DNA of 64,000 bases from assembly GCA_947500035.1 (NCBI GenBank), contig CANMQP010000004.1, forward strand, positions 1 through 64,000, written 5' to 3'. Shown here one piece after another: positions 16,680 to 25,591 of the stretch; within the stretch, counting starts at the first letter, position 1, and each line of letters starts with the position of its first letter. The notes beneath the pieces were generated by a model that had not been told where the DNA came from, did not search any database, and saw only the letters and a program-made list of their open reading frames with translations. A program made the position numbers and the translations under genes. Source of the DNA: an uncultured Kiloniellaceae bacterium (GTDB taxonomy: Bacteria > Pseudomonadota > Alphaproteobacteria > Kiloniellales > Kiloniellaceae).

Positions 16680-16776
16680 AGAGTTTTCCTCCCATGTCAT
16701 GGCTTATATGCCGGAAGTCTCAGAACCTTGACTTCTCTGCGCGGTATGGTCGTTCCAAGGTGGGTTAACGCTCCGG

Positions 16777-17652
16777 TCATTGTTTCAGTGATCCCAGTGT
16801 GAGACCGCGCACGAGATTCTTTTGAACCAGTAGGATGAAGACGAAGGCGGGCAGCATGGCCGCCGTGCCGAGTGCCGCCATGTTGCCCCAGGCCGTCCCG
16901 GTCGAGGTCACGAAGGTCGAGGAGACCACGGGTACGGTTTTCAGGGACGTTTGGGTCAGAGTCAGGACGAAGAGAAATTCGGTCCAGCTGAAGATGAAGC
17001 AAAGCACCGCCGTCGCCGCGACCCCGCCCATGGCCATGGGCAGGACGATCTTGCGGAAAATCAGGAAACGCGAGGCGCCGTCGATCAGCGCGGCCTCATC
17101 GATCTCGGTCGGAATGTCGTCGAAGAAACTCTTCAACAACAGGACCGCGAGCGGCAGGTTCATCAGCGCATGGATCAGGATGATCCCGACGTGGGTGTCG
17201 AGCAGACCGAAGTTCTTGTAGATAAAGAACATCGGGATTGCGACGGCCACCGGCGGCATCATCCGGGTCGACAGGATCCAGAAGACGAAGTGATGCTGGC
17301 CCTTTATCCGCATGCGCGAAAGGGCATAGGCCGCGAGCACCGCGATCGCGACGGCAAGGATGGTGGAGAAGAACGCCACAACGATGCTGTCGACCAGACG
17401 TGGGGTCATGTAAAAATTACCGCCGCCCGGAATCACTTCCAGGCCGTTCTCAAACCCCAGGGAAACGCCAAAGACCTCCTCGAAGGATTTCCAGCTGGGC
17501 GTAAACTGAAAGACTTTCGGGGGCAGGGAAAAGATCTCGCGTTCCACCTTGAAGGCGACGGTGATCCAGTAATAGATCGGGAAAACAAAAAGCGCGACGA
17601 CGGCCCAGGCGGCGAAGGCGCGCAATACGCGTTGCGTGGGACTGAGCAGCAT
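16777..17652 (-). CDS. ABC transporter permease, MalG/UgpE-like
   Basis: A 291-residue inner-membrane permease with about six transmembrane helices. The first spans residues 13-33, and the EAA loop that contacts the ATPase reads EIDEAALIDGASRFLIFRKI, near residue 190. It is three bases downstream of the partner permease gene and is followed by the binding protein, the usual CUT1 arrangement. Confidence 0.93.
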   Translation of the reverse strand: MLLSPTQRVLRAFAAWAVVALFVFPIYYWITVAFKVEREIFSLPPKVFQFTPSWKSFEEVFGVSLGFENGLEVIPGGGNFYMTPRLVDSIVVAFFSTILAVAIAVLAAYALSRMRIKGQHHFVFWILSTRMMPPVAVAIPMFFIYKNFGLLDTHVGIILIHALMNLPLAVLLLKSFFDDIPTEIDEAALIDGASRFLIFRKIVLPMAMGGVAATAVLCFIFSWTEFLFVLTLTQTSLKTVPVVSSTFVTSTGTAWGNMAALGTAAMLPAFVFILLVQKNLVRGLTLGSLKQ

Positions 17653-17655
17653 CGC

Positions 17656-18546
17656 CTACCACCTCGTCTTTGTAAGGCTGACGAAGATGTTGGCAGCGAT
17701 CAGAATCACAAAGAGCGCGAAGAGGCTAATGGTGGCGCCGTAGCCCCACTTGATGAAACTGAAGGTCTGCTGCCAGGCGTAGAGGCTGAGTGTGTAGGTC
17801 GAGGTGCCCGGACCGCCCGAAGTCATGACATAGACGTAGTCGAAGGTCCGGAAGAGATCGATGCCGCGGATCAGAACCGCGATGGCGATCACCTTGCTCA
17901 TCATCGGCAGGGTCAGGCGGCGGAAGATCTGCCAGCTCGAAGCGCCGTCGATCATCGCCGATTCAAAGGGATCCGGTGGCAGGGCGCGCAGTCCGGCAAC
18001 GAAAATCAGCACCATGAAGGGCGTCCATTGCCAGATGTCGGCCAGCATCACGCCCATGAGGGCTGTATCGCTGCTGCCCAGAATCGAGCCTTCGGTCAGG
18101 AAACCCAGGGATTCCAGGAAATAGGTAATCACCCCGAACTGGGCGTCTTCCATCAAGAGGAACATCATGCCGGTGATCGCCGGCGGGATCACCAGCGTCA
18201 GCGTCAGAAGACCGCGCAGAATGCCGAACCCCGGGTCATCGGAATCGATCAGCAGGGCAATGACCATTCCGAGCACCAGCTGAATGGCAAGGCAGATCCC
18301 GGTGTAGAGCAGGGTAACCCAGAGCGACCCCCACATGCGGCCGTCCTGGAAAAGGTTCGCCCAGTTCTCAACGCCGACAAAAACCAGCTCGCGTTTGCGC
18401 GGCACGAACTCATGCAGGCTCAGATAGATGTTGTAGAAAAAGGGATAGAGCGCAAAGACGACCAGGATGAGGATCAGAGGCAGCAGCCACGGCAAAGGGC
18501 GGTCGGAAATGAAAACGCGCGGTGCCTTGAGGGAAAGCGACGCCAT
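17656..18546 (-). CDS. ABC transporter permease, MalF/UgpA-like
   Basis: A 296-residue inner-membrane permease, first gene of the polyol operon. About six transmembrane helices are visible, starting with WLLPLILILVVFALYPFFYN (about residues 20-39), and the EAA loop reads ESAMIDGASSWQIFRRL near residue 198. It pairs with the following permease as a heterodimer. Transcription starts in the 408-base gap to the SorC-type regulator, which contains a strong inverted-repeat operator. Confidence 0.93.
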   Translation of the reverse strand: MASLSLKAPRVFISDRPLPWLLPLILILVVFALYPFFYNIYLSLHEFVPRKRELVFVGVENWANLFQDGRMWGSLWVTLLYTGICLAIQLVLGMVIALLIDSDDPGFGILRGLLTLTLVIPPAITGMMFLLMEDAQFGVITYFLESLGFLTEGSILGSSDTALMGVMLADIWQWTPFMVLIFVAGLRALPPDPFESAMIDGASSWQIFRRLTLPMMSKVIAIAVLIRGIDLFRTFDYVYVMTSGGPGTSTYTLSLYAWQQTFSFIKWGYGATISLFALFVILIAANIFVSLTKTRW

Positions 18547-18954
18547 CGTTACGACCGTGGTTCAGACAAGCATGACAGACGCCGAACACGCACGAATGAA
18601 CCTCCCTGGACTCTTTTTATGCCGATCTCTGCATGCGCGGGTCTGCTCGCACAGCGCCCGCTTTCGCAGATCCAGCCCCTTTTGTTGACAGGAAGCGTGA
18701 CATAACAAATGTTCACACGCAATAACATTTGTTACATTGACAGTCTGAGGGCGTCCAATCAGGTGCCCGAAGAGGCCTCCGGGACTGCCGTCTCGCCGCT
18801 TTAGGTCTTGCAGTTGAAGTGTTATCCCTACGCCCTTACAGGGGGCGGCGATCGAGTCGGCGAGATGCGCCGGACGCGCCGGGAGACGAAAAGAGCCGGT
18901 ATTTTCCTGTGATGACAGCAGTGGCGTCACGGAAGCCGATAGTTTGGTGGGGAC
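18547..18954. promoter_or_regulatory. Divergent promoter region of polyol operon and SorC-type regulator
   Basis: 408 bases without a gene. It contains the inverted repeat at 18703-18734 and, overlapping it, TTGACA hexamers on the plus strand at 18684-18689 and about 18736, which are candidate -35 elements. No open frame in this stretch has credible coding features. Confidence 0.6.
18703..18734. promoter_or_regulatory. Operator: perfect 11-bp inverted repeat, probable SorC-type regulator site
   Basis: TAACAAATGTT (18703-18713) and AACATTTGTTA (18724-18734) are exact inverted copies separated by 10 bases, one helical turn. It sits between the polyol operon and its regulator gene and is AT-rich against the local background. 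Confidence 0.75.
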
Positions 18955-19929
18955 ATGGTTTCGATCAGTAACAATGAGGCGCGCGAGAGCAGCGACCAGC
19001 AGGACTGGCCCGAGCAACTCGCGGTCCGGATTGCCTGGTGCTACTACGTGCTGGGGATGACCCAGCAGGAGATCGCGGCCCGGGTCGGCGTCAACCGCAC
19101 GCGCGTGATCCGGCTTCTGGCCGAGGCGCGCCGACGGGGTGTGGTCAGTATCTCGATCAATTCGAAACTGACCGAGAACGTGGAGCTCGGCGAAGCCCTG
19201 GCCGAACGTTACAGGCTGGACCTGGCCGAGGTCACCCTGGCGTACGCAACCGACGAAGACGAGCTCTCCCGCATCGTCGGCGCGGCAGCCTGCGAACCGG
19301 TGCTGCGGCGCCTGAAGAACGGCATGACCATTGGTCTTGGCTGGGGCGTCACCCTGAAGGAATTCGCCGACGCCGTCCCGGACACGCCCATGCGCGACGT
19401 CTCAGTGGTGGCCCTGCTTGGCTCCTTGACCCGGCGCTCTTCGATCAATGCCTTCGAGGCCACGACCCAACTGGCGGGGAAACTGCGCGCCGAGTGTCTC
19501 TATCTGCCCGGACCCATTGTCTGCGATACGGCCGAAGGACGGGATATCCTCTTTCAGCAACCCTTGCTTCAGGACATCTATAAGCGCGCGATGCAGTCGG
19601 AACTGGCCGTCGTCAGCATCGGCGGCCTGAACAGCGCCACCATCCGGCGGGTCGACTTCGTGAACGAGGAGGACTTCGCCTCGGTCCGCTCGGCCGGCGC
19701 GATCGGGAATTTCCTGGGCTACTACATCGGACGCGACGCCGAAGTCATCGACCACCCGGTCAATCGCCGCGTCATCGGCCTCAGACCCCGCGAGTTCGCC
19801 AAGATCAAACAGCGCATCATGATCTCGGGCGGCGAAAACAAGGTCACCGCCCTGCGCGCCGTCCTGGATCAGGGCCTGCTGACCGGACTTGTGACCGATC
19901 AGAAGACCGCACGGGCGTTGTTGGATTGA
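18955..19929 (+). CDS. SorC/DeoR-type sugar-binding transcriptional regulator
   Basis: A 324-residue one-component regulator. The HTH lies at about residues 24-62 (MTQQEIAARVGVNRTRVIRL), followed by a sugar-binding domain of the SorC family: MTIGLGWGVTLKEFADAV with the phosphosugar-type loop near residue 125, and C-terminal ISGGENKVTALRAVLDQGLL. These regulators usually respond to a phosphorylated pathway intermediate as tetramers. It is divergent from the polyol operon, which it most likely controls. The effector is presumably the product of the FGGY kinase. Confidence 0.9.
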   Translation: MVSISNNEARESSDQQDWPEQLAVRIAWCYYVLGMTQQEIAARVGVNRTRVIRLLAEARRRGVVSISINSKLTENVELGEALAERYRLDLAEVTLAYATDEDELSRIVGAAACEPVLRRLKNGMTIGLGWGVTLKEFADAVPDTPMRDVSVVALLGSLTRRSSINAFEATTQLAGKLRAECLYLPGPIVCDTAEGRDILFQQPLLQDIYKRAMQSELAVVSIGGLNSATIRRVDFVNEEDFASVRSAGAIGNFLGYYIGRDAEVIDHPVNRRVIGLRPREFAKIKQRIMISGGENKVTALRAVLDQGLLTGLVTDQKTARALLD

Positions 19930-19995
19930 GATTTGCGGCACCGGCCCGCTCCACGCACTCTCTTTTTGGCCGGCCACTTGCTAGAGTTTGACTGA

Positions 19996-20015
19996 GTTTC
20001 GACTAACGTCGAAAC
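19996..20015. terminator. Perfect 8-bp hairpin upstream of the large inverted repeat
   Basis: GTTTCGAC (19996-20003), loop TAAC, GTCGAAAC (20008-20015). It is 66 bases after the regulator stop codon and may help stop rightward transcripts, although no U-tract follows. Confidence 0.35.
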
Positions 20016-20019
20016 CAGC

Positions 20020-20093
20020 ACCGGCCCACACCCCCACCCGGCGCCGCCCCACGACAGTATCATATGGGCGGCCGGGTGGGGGTGTGGGCCGGT
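20020..20093. repeat. 22-bp perfect GC-rich inverted repeat between convergent genes
   Basis: ACCGGCCCACACCCCCACCCGG at 20020-20041 is exactly matched in reverse complement at 20072-20093. Part of the 30-base centre can add further pairs (CGCCC with GGGCG). It lies in the 199-base gap between the converging regulator and ABC ATPase genes. It may be a bidirectional terminator or cruciform; there is no U-run. Confidence 0.7.
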
Positions 20094-20128
20094 ACCGAGC
20101 TGCTATGAGCAATAGCAACGCAAGAAAT

Positions 20129-20908
20129 TCAAACAGTTCCGCCGAGCGAACCTTCCAGTTCCGCGAGCTCCTCCCCGCCGGCCATCATATCCTGCAGCTC
20201 CTCGGGTGAGATTTCGCCGCGCTTGGCAGTGCCCAGCGTCTTTCCACGGTTGAGCACCGTAAAGCGGTCACCCACAGCCATGGCATGGCGGACATTGTGC
20301 GAGATGAAGACCACACCGATGCCCTTCTTGCGGACCTTGTCGATGGTCGCCAGGACGTTCGAGGTCTGACGCACGCCCAGCGCGGAGGTCGGCTCGTCGA
20401 GGATGAGCACCTTGGCCCCGAAGTGGACGGCCCGGGCGATGGCAACGGTCTGACGCTCGCCGCCGGAGAGCGTGCCCACGGCCTGATTTGGCTCGCGCAG
20501 GCGGATGCCCATCTTCGCCATCTCCTCCATGGTCACCCGGTTCGCGGTCTCGAAGTCGATGAACTTCAATGGGCCGAACCGCTTCTTCGGCTCCCGGCCC
20601 ATCCAGAAATTCCGGGTCACCGACATCAGCGGGATCATCGCCAGGTCCTGGTAGACCGTGGCGATACCGGCTTCGATGGCATTACGGGTGCCGCCGAATT
20701 TGACCTCGGACCCACCCATCAGGATCTGCCCCTTGGAGGGCGCGTGGACACCGGACATGGTTTTGATGAAGGTCGATTTGCCCGCGCCGTTATCCCCCAG
20801 CAGGCAATGGCATTCGCCGGGATGAACCGAGAGGGAAACACCGGCCAGGGCAATGACGGCCCCGAAGTGCTTTTCGATATCGCGGAGTTCGATCAAGGGC
20901 GTGGACAT
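20129..20908 (-). CDS. ABC importer ATPase, CUT2 type (FrcA/single-domain RbsA-like)
   Basis: 259 residues with one ATPase domain: Walker [19 protein letters not shown] (about residues 37-54), signature [17 protein letters not shown] near residue 143, Walker [14 protein letters not shown], and H-loop [17 protein letters not shown]2 family ATPases are often fused twins (RbsA); this is the single-domain form as in FrcA. It is in a three-gene leftward operon with the permease and binding protein, close to the inositol genes, and the LacI operator upstream of the binding protein matches the one in the catabolic promoter, so inositol or a related cyclitol is the likely substrate. Confidence 0.92.
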   Translation of the reverse strand: MSTPLIELRDIEKHFGAVIALAGVSLSVHPGECHCLLGDNGAGKSTFIKTMSGVHAPSKGQILMGGSEVKFGGTRNAIEAGIATVYQDLAMIPLMSVTRNFWMGREPKKRFGPLKFIDFETANRVTMEEMAKMGIRLREPNQAVGTLSGGERQTVAIARAVHFGAKVLILDEPTSALGVRQTSNVLATIDKVRKKGIGVVFISHNVRHAMAVGDRFTVLNRGKTLGTAKRGEISPEELQDMMAGGEELAELEGSLGGTV

Positions 20909-20909
20909 A

Positions 20910-22064
20910 TCAGCGTTCCCCCGTGATGATTCTGCGGATATAGGTGTTGAGGATCACCGCGAGCAGCAGGATACCCCCGAGAAAGACCCGGAAGAGCGAG
21001 CTCTCAACGCCCGCGAAGAAGAGACCCTGCTGCACGACACCGAAGATCAGCGCCCCGAGCGCCGCGCCAATCACCGAGCCGTAACCGCCGGTCAGCAAGG
21101 CGCCGCCGATGACCACGGAAATGATCGCCTCGAACTCCTTCAGCAGACCGCGGTCGGCGGCGGCGGAGCCGAACTCCATGACCTGGCAGGTCGCGAAGAC
21201 CGTGGCGCAAAAGGCGGTGAACATGAACATCAGGATCTTGACACGATCGACCGGCACACCGGTGTAGCGCGCCGCCTGGGCGTCGCCGCCCGAGGCGTAG
21301 ATCCAGTTGCCGAACTGAGTGCGCGTCAGCAGGACGTGGGCGAAGACGATCAGGATCAGCGCCCAGACGATCAGCATGGGCACGCCGTCGACGATCGGCT
21401 GTCCCGCGCGGCTGCCCGCGACGAACTTTCCGATCAGGCCCAGATCGGCCAGCCAGACGAACAAGTCCTTCAGGATCGTCCCGCCGAACAAGGCTGCCAG
21501 CCAATCGCCCTCGGCCTTGTCCCGGATCCCGCCGATGATGGTTTTGTTGGTGGTCGCGATGGCCGCGAAGATGGTCAGGCCGCGCAGGATGTAAAGAAAT
21601 GCCAGCGTCACGATGAAGGAGGGCAGGCCGGTGCGGATCACCAGATAGCCGTTCAGCCAGCCGATCGCGATCGCCACGATAAAGGCGGTGATGATGGCGA
21701 CCCACATGGGAAAGTCCCAGGTCACCGACATCAGCGCGATGACAATCCCGGAGAAACCGATCATGGAGCCGACCGAAAGATCGAACTCACCGGCGATCAT
21801 CAGAAGACAGGCGCCGGCGGCGATAATCGCGAACTGTGCCGAGACAACCCCCCAGTTCAGGACGCCCTCGGCGGAGAACATGCCCGAGTCCCGGGCGACC
21901 AAAAGAAAGAATACAAAAACCAGGATCGTGCCGCAGATCGAGCCCAGCTCGGGACGGATCATGGCCTTGCGAAAACCTGAGATCTCCTTGACCCGTTCGT
22001 CTTTTTCCGGTGCACCCGGTTGTGGAGCAGGTGACGGGTCGGGTTCTGCCTTTGTCGCAGTCAT
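20910..22064 (-). CDS. ABC transporter permease, CUT2 type (FrcC-like)
   Basis: A 384-residue inner-membrane permease with a Pro-rich cytoplasmic N-terminus (residues 1-40) and about nine to ten transmembrane helices; [20 protein letters not shown] (about residue 93) is the hallmark of ribose/fructose/inositol permeases. The family loop [19 protein letters not shown] precedes the C-terminal helices. It lies one base upstream of the ATPase gene and about 200 bases downstream of the binding protein gene, with a strong hairpin in that gap. Confidence 0.92.
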   Translation of the reverse strand: MTATKAEPDPSPAPQPGAPEKDERVKEISGFRKAMIRPELGSICGTILVFVFFLLVARDSGMFSAEGVLNWGVVSAQFAIIAAGACLLMIAGEFDLSVGSMIGFSGIVIALMSVTWDFPMWVAIITAFIVAIAIGWLNGYLVIRTGLPSFIVTLAFLYILRGLTIFAAIATTNKTIIGGIRDKAEGDWLAALFGGTILKDLFVWLADLGLIGKFVAGSRAGQPIVDGVPMLIVWALILIVFAHVLLTRTQFGNWIYASGGDAQAARYTGVPVDRVKILMFMFTAFCATVFATCQVMEFGSAAADRGLLKEFEAIISVVIGGALLTGGYGSVIGAALGALIFGVVQQGLFFAGVESSLFRVFLGGILLLAVILNTYIRRIITGER

Positions 22065-22204
22065 ATCTTCCTCCCCACCGACAAGCCGATTTTTCTTATG
22101 ATTTGCTTACGGCTGTCCGTTGGTCGCTGACCGGACGGCCAGGCAACGGGTCGGCAGACTCTTGGCGTTGATGAAAGTACAGACGAATAAAAAGTTGAAA
22201 AGCG

Positions 22205-22232
22205 CCCCGGGCAAAAAAACAGCTGCCCGGGG
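22205..22232 (-). terminator. Attenuator hairpin between binding-protein and permease genes
   Basis: CCCCGGGCA and TGCCCGGGG are perfectly complementary (22224-22232 and 22205-22213) around a 10-base loop, and the leftward transcript continues CGCTTTTC. Position 28 bases after the binding protein stop fits partial termination that keeps the transporter genes below the binding protein. Confidence 0.65.
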
Positions 22233-22260
22233 ATTTTCACTTCACAGCGCGCAGCCCGGG

Positions 22261-23202
22261 TTAGCGGTACTCGCCCGCATACTTTTCAACCTTCTCCAGG
22301 GCTTCTTTGGTGACGAAGCCCGGGCCCGAGTTGATGTTGTTACCCGGCAGCACGCCAAAGCGCTGATAGTTGGCAAGAATGATCACGGGCATGTAGGCCT
22401 GCAGGAAAGGCTGCTGGTCGATACCCCATTTGATCGTGCCGTCCTTGATGCCCTTGACGATCTCGGTTCCCAGATCGAAGGTGCCGAAGTAGAGGCTGCC
22501 GGCCATGCCGTTTTCCTTCAGCGCCTCTATGGTCGGGCCCGCCGAGGTCGGGCCGAGGGTCAGAACCGCCTCGGTCGTTGGATTGGCCGAGAGATAAGCC
22601 TTCACCTTGTTCTTGATCTCCGCCGGGTCCTGGCCGGAATCGATCATCGACGTGCCGAGATCAACGCCCAGCCCATCGGCGAAACCGCGGCAGCGTTCAC
22701 CCACCACCGGATTGGAGACGACATGGTTCACGCAGAGGAACGAGCCGACACCGTCACGCTTCGCGCGCATGCCGGCGGCAAGGCCCGCGTCGTACTCCGG
22801 CTGGCCGATATACATCAGCGCGCCCACTTCTGCCGCCTGCTCCGGTGTGCCGGAATTGATGATGATGACCGGAATGCCCTTGGCGACCGCATCCTCGATC
22901 GGTCCGCGCAGAACATCGGGGTCGGCCAGCGTGGTGATGATGCCGTCGGGATTGGACGCGGCGGCCTGGGAAATGATCCGTGCCATGTCGCCGATATCGC
23001 CGGTCGGCGGATTGCGGTACTCCACTTCGGCCCCGACCTGCTCGCCGGCGAGCGCCATGGCGTTTTTAATCGTATTCCACCAGGAGTCGGAGTCCGGCGC
23101 ATGACTTACCAGAATGAATTTCTCGCCTTCGGCCGACGCAGTGGAAATATTTGCTCCTACGAAGGCTGCGGCGGCGGCCACAGCACAGAGTAGTTTTTTC
23201 AT
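22261..23202 (-). CDS. Periplasmic sugar/cyclitol-binding protein, CUT2 type
   Basis: A 313-residue periplasmic binding protein 4 (ribose/galactose-type) family member. The start ATG at 23202 follows GGAGGAAAAACAA; the Sec signal peptide covers residues 1-24 (MKKLLCAVAAAAAFVGANIST, then ASAEG). The mature domain shows ILVSHAPDSDSWWNTIKNAM, IITTLADPDVL and VIIINSGTPEQA motifs. A perfect LacI operator is located 78-97 bases upstream. The surrounding iol genes make myo-inositol or another cyclitol the most likely ligand; fructose-type ligands cannot be excluded. Confidence 0.9.
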   Translation of the reverse strand: MKKLLCAVAAAAAFVGANISTASAEGEKFILVSHAPDSDSWWNTIKNAMALAGEQVGAEVEYRNPPTGDIGDMARIISQAAASNPDGIITTLADPDVLRGPIEDAVAKGIPVIIINSGTPEQAAEVGALMYIGQPEYDAGLAAGMRAKRDGVGSFLCVNHVVSNPVVGERCRGFADGLGVDLGTSMIDSGQDPAEIKNKVKAYLSANPTTEAVLTLGPTSAGPTIEALKENGMAGSLYFGTFDLGTEIVKGIKDGTIKWGIDQQPFLQAYMPVIILANYQRFGVLPGNNINSGPGFVTKEALEKVEKYAGEYR

Positions 23203-23279
23203 TTGTTTTTCCTCCCGTAATTCAGGGCCAACGGCACGCGCTGACAACCCACAGTTTCCATAAACCACAGATCGCTGTT

Positions 23280-23299
23280 TTTTGCAACCGGTTGCAAAA
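23280..23299. promoter_or_regulatory. LacI-family operator, 20-bp perfect palindrome (copy 1)
   Basis: TTTTGCAACCGGTTGCAAAA, centred between 23289 and 23290, is a classic LacI/GalR-type palindrome with central CCGG. It lies between the binding-protein gene and the divergent LacI gene. The same site recurs at 27671-27692. Confidence 0.88.
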
Positions 23300-23401
23300 T
23301 TTTCCGCAAGAGGTCATCATTTCCTTGGCCGGACGCGTTTCACTCGGTTAAACCTGAGCCGGAGCGCGCCCCATTTCCGCGGCGTCGGTGCAGAATAGCG
23401 A

Positions 23402-24397
23402 ATGGCAGTCACACTCAAAGAAGTCGCGGAGCGCGCCGGCGTTTCCCGCTCGGCGGTCTCCCGGACCTTTACCCAGGGCGCCAGCGTCTCGGCCAAAACC
23501 CGCAAGAAAGTGGAGAAGGCCGCACGCGATCTCGGCTATTCCCCCAGCCTGATCGCCCGAAGCCTGGCGACCAACCGGACAAAGCTGATCGGGCTGATCG
23601 CCAACAACTTTCAGAACCCGGTCTTTCTCGAGGTCTTCGATCTCTATACCCGCGCGCTGCAGGAGCGTAATCTGCGCCCGCTGCTGGTCAATCTGACCGA
23701 TCAGACCGACCCTTCCGCCTCCGTTCAACTGCTGAAGCAGTACAGTGTCGACGGCGTGATCGTCGCCTCCTCGACCCTGCCGCCCCTCTTCGCCCATGCT
23801 TTCAAGGAGGCGCAGGTTCCGGTCGTCCACGCCTTCGGACGTTTCGCCTCTACGCCGGATATCCACATCGTGGGCATCGATAACGAGCATTGCGGCGCGC
23901 TGGCGGCGGAAACCCTGCAGAAACATCGCTACAAGCGCGTCGCCTTCCTCGGCGGGCCGCAGAGCGCAACCTCCGCCCAGGACCGGGGGGCCGGGTTCAC
24001 CCGGCGCGCCAAGGAGATCGGCCTTGAGATCGTTTCCAGTCTTTACGCCGACGCCTATGCCTACAATTCCGGCCAGCAGGCCATGCGCGAACTCCTGGAG
24101 GACCGCAGATTCGAGGCGGTCTTCTGCGGTGACGACCTGATCTGCATGGGCGCCATGGATGCCGCCCGGGATGCAGGCCTGTCGATCCCGCAGGATGTCG
24201 GCTTCATCGGCTTCAACGACATGAACATGGCCGCGTGGCAGGCCTACAGCCTGACCACCATCCGCCAGCCGACCAGCGAGATTATCCTGAGCTCGGTGGA
24301 TCTGGTGGTATCCATGCTCGACACGCCGGAGCGGGCACCGGAAGTGCGCCTCTTCCCCTGCTCCGTGGTCGAGCGCAGCACCTTGAGGCCAGTCTAG
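23402..24397 (+). CDS. LacI family transcriptional regulator of the inositol genes
   Basis: 331 residues: N-terminal HTH plus hinge helix (VTLKEVAERAGVSRSAVSRT, residues 3-22, and hinge GYSPSLIARSLAT at about 47-59), then a periplasmic-binding-protein-like effector domain (TKLIGLIANNFQNPVFLEV, ..., VGFIGFNDMNMAAWQ). It probably represses both the CUT2 importer operon and the divergent iol operons through identical palindromes at 23280 and 27671 and may autoregulate. Using LacI rather than the RpiR-type IolR common in alphaproteobacteria is notable. The effector is unknown. Confidence 0.92.
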   Translation: MAVTLKEVAERAGVSRSAVSRTFTQGASVSAKTRKKVEKAARDLGYSPSLIARSLATNRTKLIGLIANNFQNPVFLEVFDLYTRALQERNLRPLLVNLTDQTDPSASVQLLKQYSVDGVIVASSTLPPLFAHAFKEAQVPVVHAFGRFASTPDIHIVGIDNEHCGALAAETLQKHRYKRVAFLGGPQSATSAQDRGAGFTRRAKEIGLEIVSSLYADAYAYNSGQQAMRELLEDRRFEAVFCGDDLICMGAMDAARDAGLSIPQDVGFIGFNDMNMAAWQAYSLTTIRQPTSEIILSSVDLVVSMLDTPERAPEVRLFPCSVVERSTLRPV

Positions 24398-24407
24398 TCC
24401 AAGCGCA

Positions 24408-25565
24408 TTATCGCTGCGACGACGGCCGCGCCTCGGTCCAGCGGCTGCCGTTGCCTGCTGACTCCACCGCCGCATAGACCGCCGCCACGGAATTCAGGCC
24501 ATCAATAGCGCGCGGAGTGTGGGTGGCGGCGGGATCGGGTGCCCGGCCTTCTTTGCGCGCGGCGATCACCTCGGCGAGATCCGCGTAGATGTTGGCGAAA
24601 GCCAGGGGCATCCCCTCCGCGTGGCCGATGGTCACCCGCGATGCCCGGTCCGCTTCCGGTGAAAGCCCCGGACCGCCGCGTTCGAGCGTGCGGGTGGTTT
24701 CGTTCAGAGGTGTCCAGTAGAGCTGGTTCGGCCACTCCTGCGCCCAGCGCAGACCGCCTTTTTCTCCGAAAATCTGGATGTTCAGCCCGTGCATCCGCCC
24801 GACGGCAACGGCGCTGGTCCAGAGCCTGCCAACCGCACCGCCGGTCATACGGAACGAGACCATCCCGTCATCCTCAAGAGTGCGGCTCTCGATGCAGGAG
24901 GCGAAATCGGCGGAGAGACTCGTCACCTCCTGTCCGGTGACGAAACAGGCCATGTGCAGCGCGTGTATTCCGCAATCGGCCATGACGGCGGAGACACCGG
25001 CCTGGGCCGGATCGTAACGCCAGCGGACACGCGGGTTATCCGCGTCGGCGGCATCCGCGTGGAAGCCGTGGGCGAACTCCGCCTTGACCAGACGCACCTG
25101 TCCAAGATCGCCCCGCGCCACCATGGCCCGCATGTGACGGACCAGGGGATAGCCGCTGTAGCCGTAGTTCACCGCGCAGATCCGCCCGGACTTCTCCGCC
25201 AGGGCCACAATCTCCTCACCCTCTTCCACGGTCATGGTCATGGGCTTTTCACAAAGCACGTCGAAGCCCTTCTCCAGAAAGGCCTTGGTGATTTCGAAGT
25301 GCGTCGCGTTCGGCGTCGCGACAGTGACCAGATCGATCCGGTCGTCGCGCGCGGATTCTCCCGCCAACATCTCCCGCCAGTCGCCGTAAGCGCGGTCGGG
25401 CGCAATCTCAAGGCGCTGGGCATAGGCGCGGCCCTTTTCCGCATCGGCGTCGAGGGCGCCGGCGGTCAACTCGAAGAGACCGTCCAGGCCCGCACCCAGA
25501 CGATGCGCCGGGCCGATCTGGCTGCCCTCGCCGCCGCCGATCATGCCCCACTTCAGCTTGGTCAT
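24408..25565 (-). CDS. Gfo/Idh/MocA family oxidoreductase (inositol-dehydrogenase-like)
   Basis: A 385-residue NAD(P)-dependent dehydrogenase: Rossmann start WGMIGGGEGSQIGPAHR (residues 6-22), the family lysine in VLCEKPMTMT (about residue 108), and a C-terminal GFO/IDH domain with the GVSAVMADCGIHALHMA segment containing the catalytic Asp/His type residues. The N-terminal GGGEGSQIG differs from ordinary GxGxxG and is typical of a subgroup near IolG/IolW. It is the last gene of the leftward three-gene operon with the IolE-like enzyme and a second Gfo/Idh/MocA protein. It may oxidise a different inositol isomer or ketone. Confidence 0.88.
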   Translation of the reverse strand: MTKLKWGMIGGGEGSQIGPAHRLGAGLDGLFELTAGALDADAEKGRAYAQRLEIAPDRAYGDWREMLAGESARDDRIDLVTVATPNATHFEITKAFLEKGFDVLCEKPMTMTVEEGEEIVALAEKSGRICAVNYGYSGYPLVRHMRAMVARGDLGQVRLVKAEFAHGFHADAADADNPRVRWRYDPAQAGVSAVMADCGIHALHMACFVTGQEVTSLSADFASCIESRTLEDDGMVSFRMTGGAVGRLWTSAVAVGRMHGLNIQIFGEKGGLRWAQEWPNQLYWTPLNETTRTLERGGPGLSPEADRASRVTIGHAEGMPLAFANIYADLAEVIAARKEGRAPDPAATHTPRAIDGLNSVAAVYAAVESAGNGSRWTEARPSSQR

Positions 25566-25591
25566 AAGTCCATTCCCGCTATAGCTCAGGC

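Noticed and set aside
16951-18705. 584-residue rightward frame antisense to the two permeases
   Set aside because: His/Asp/Arg-rich shadow of membrane protein genes; no start signal.
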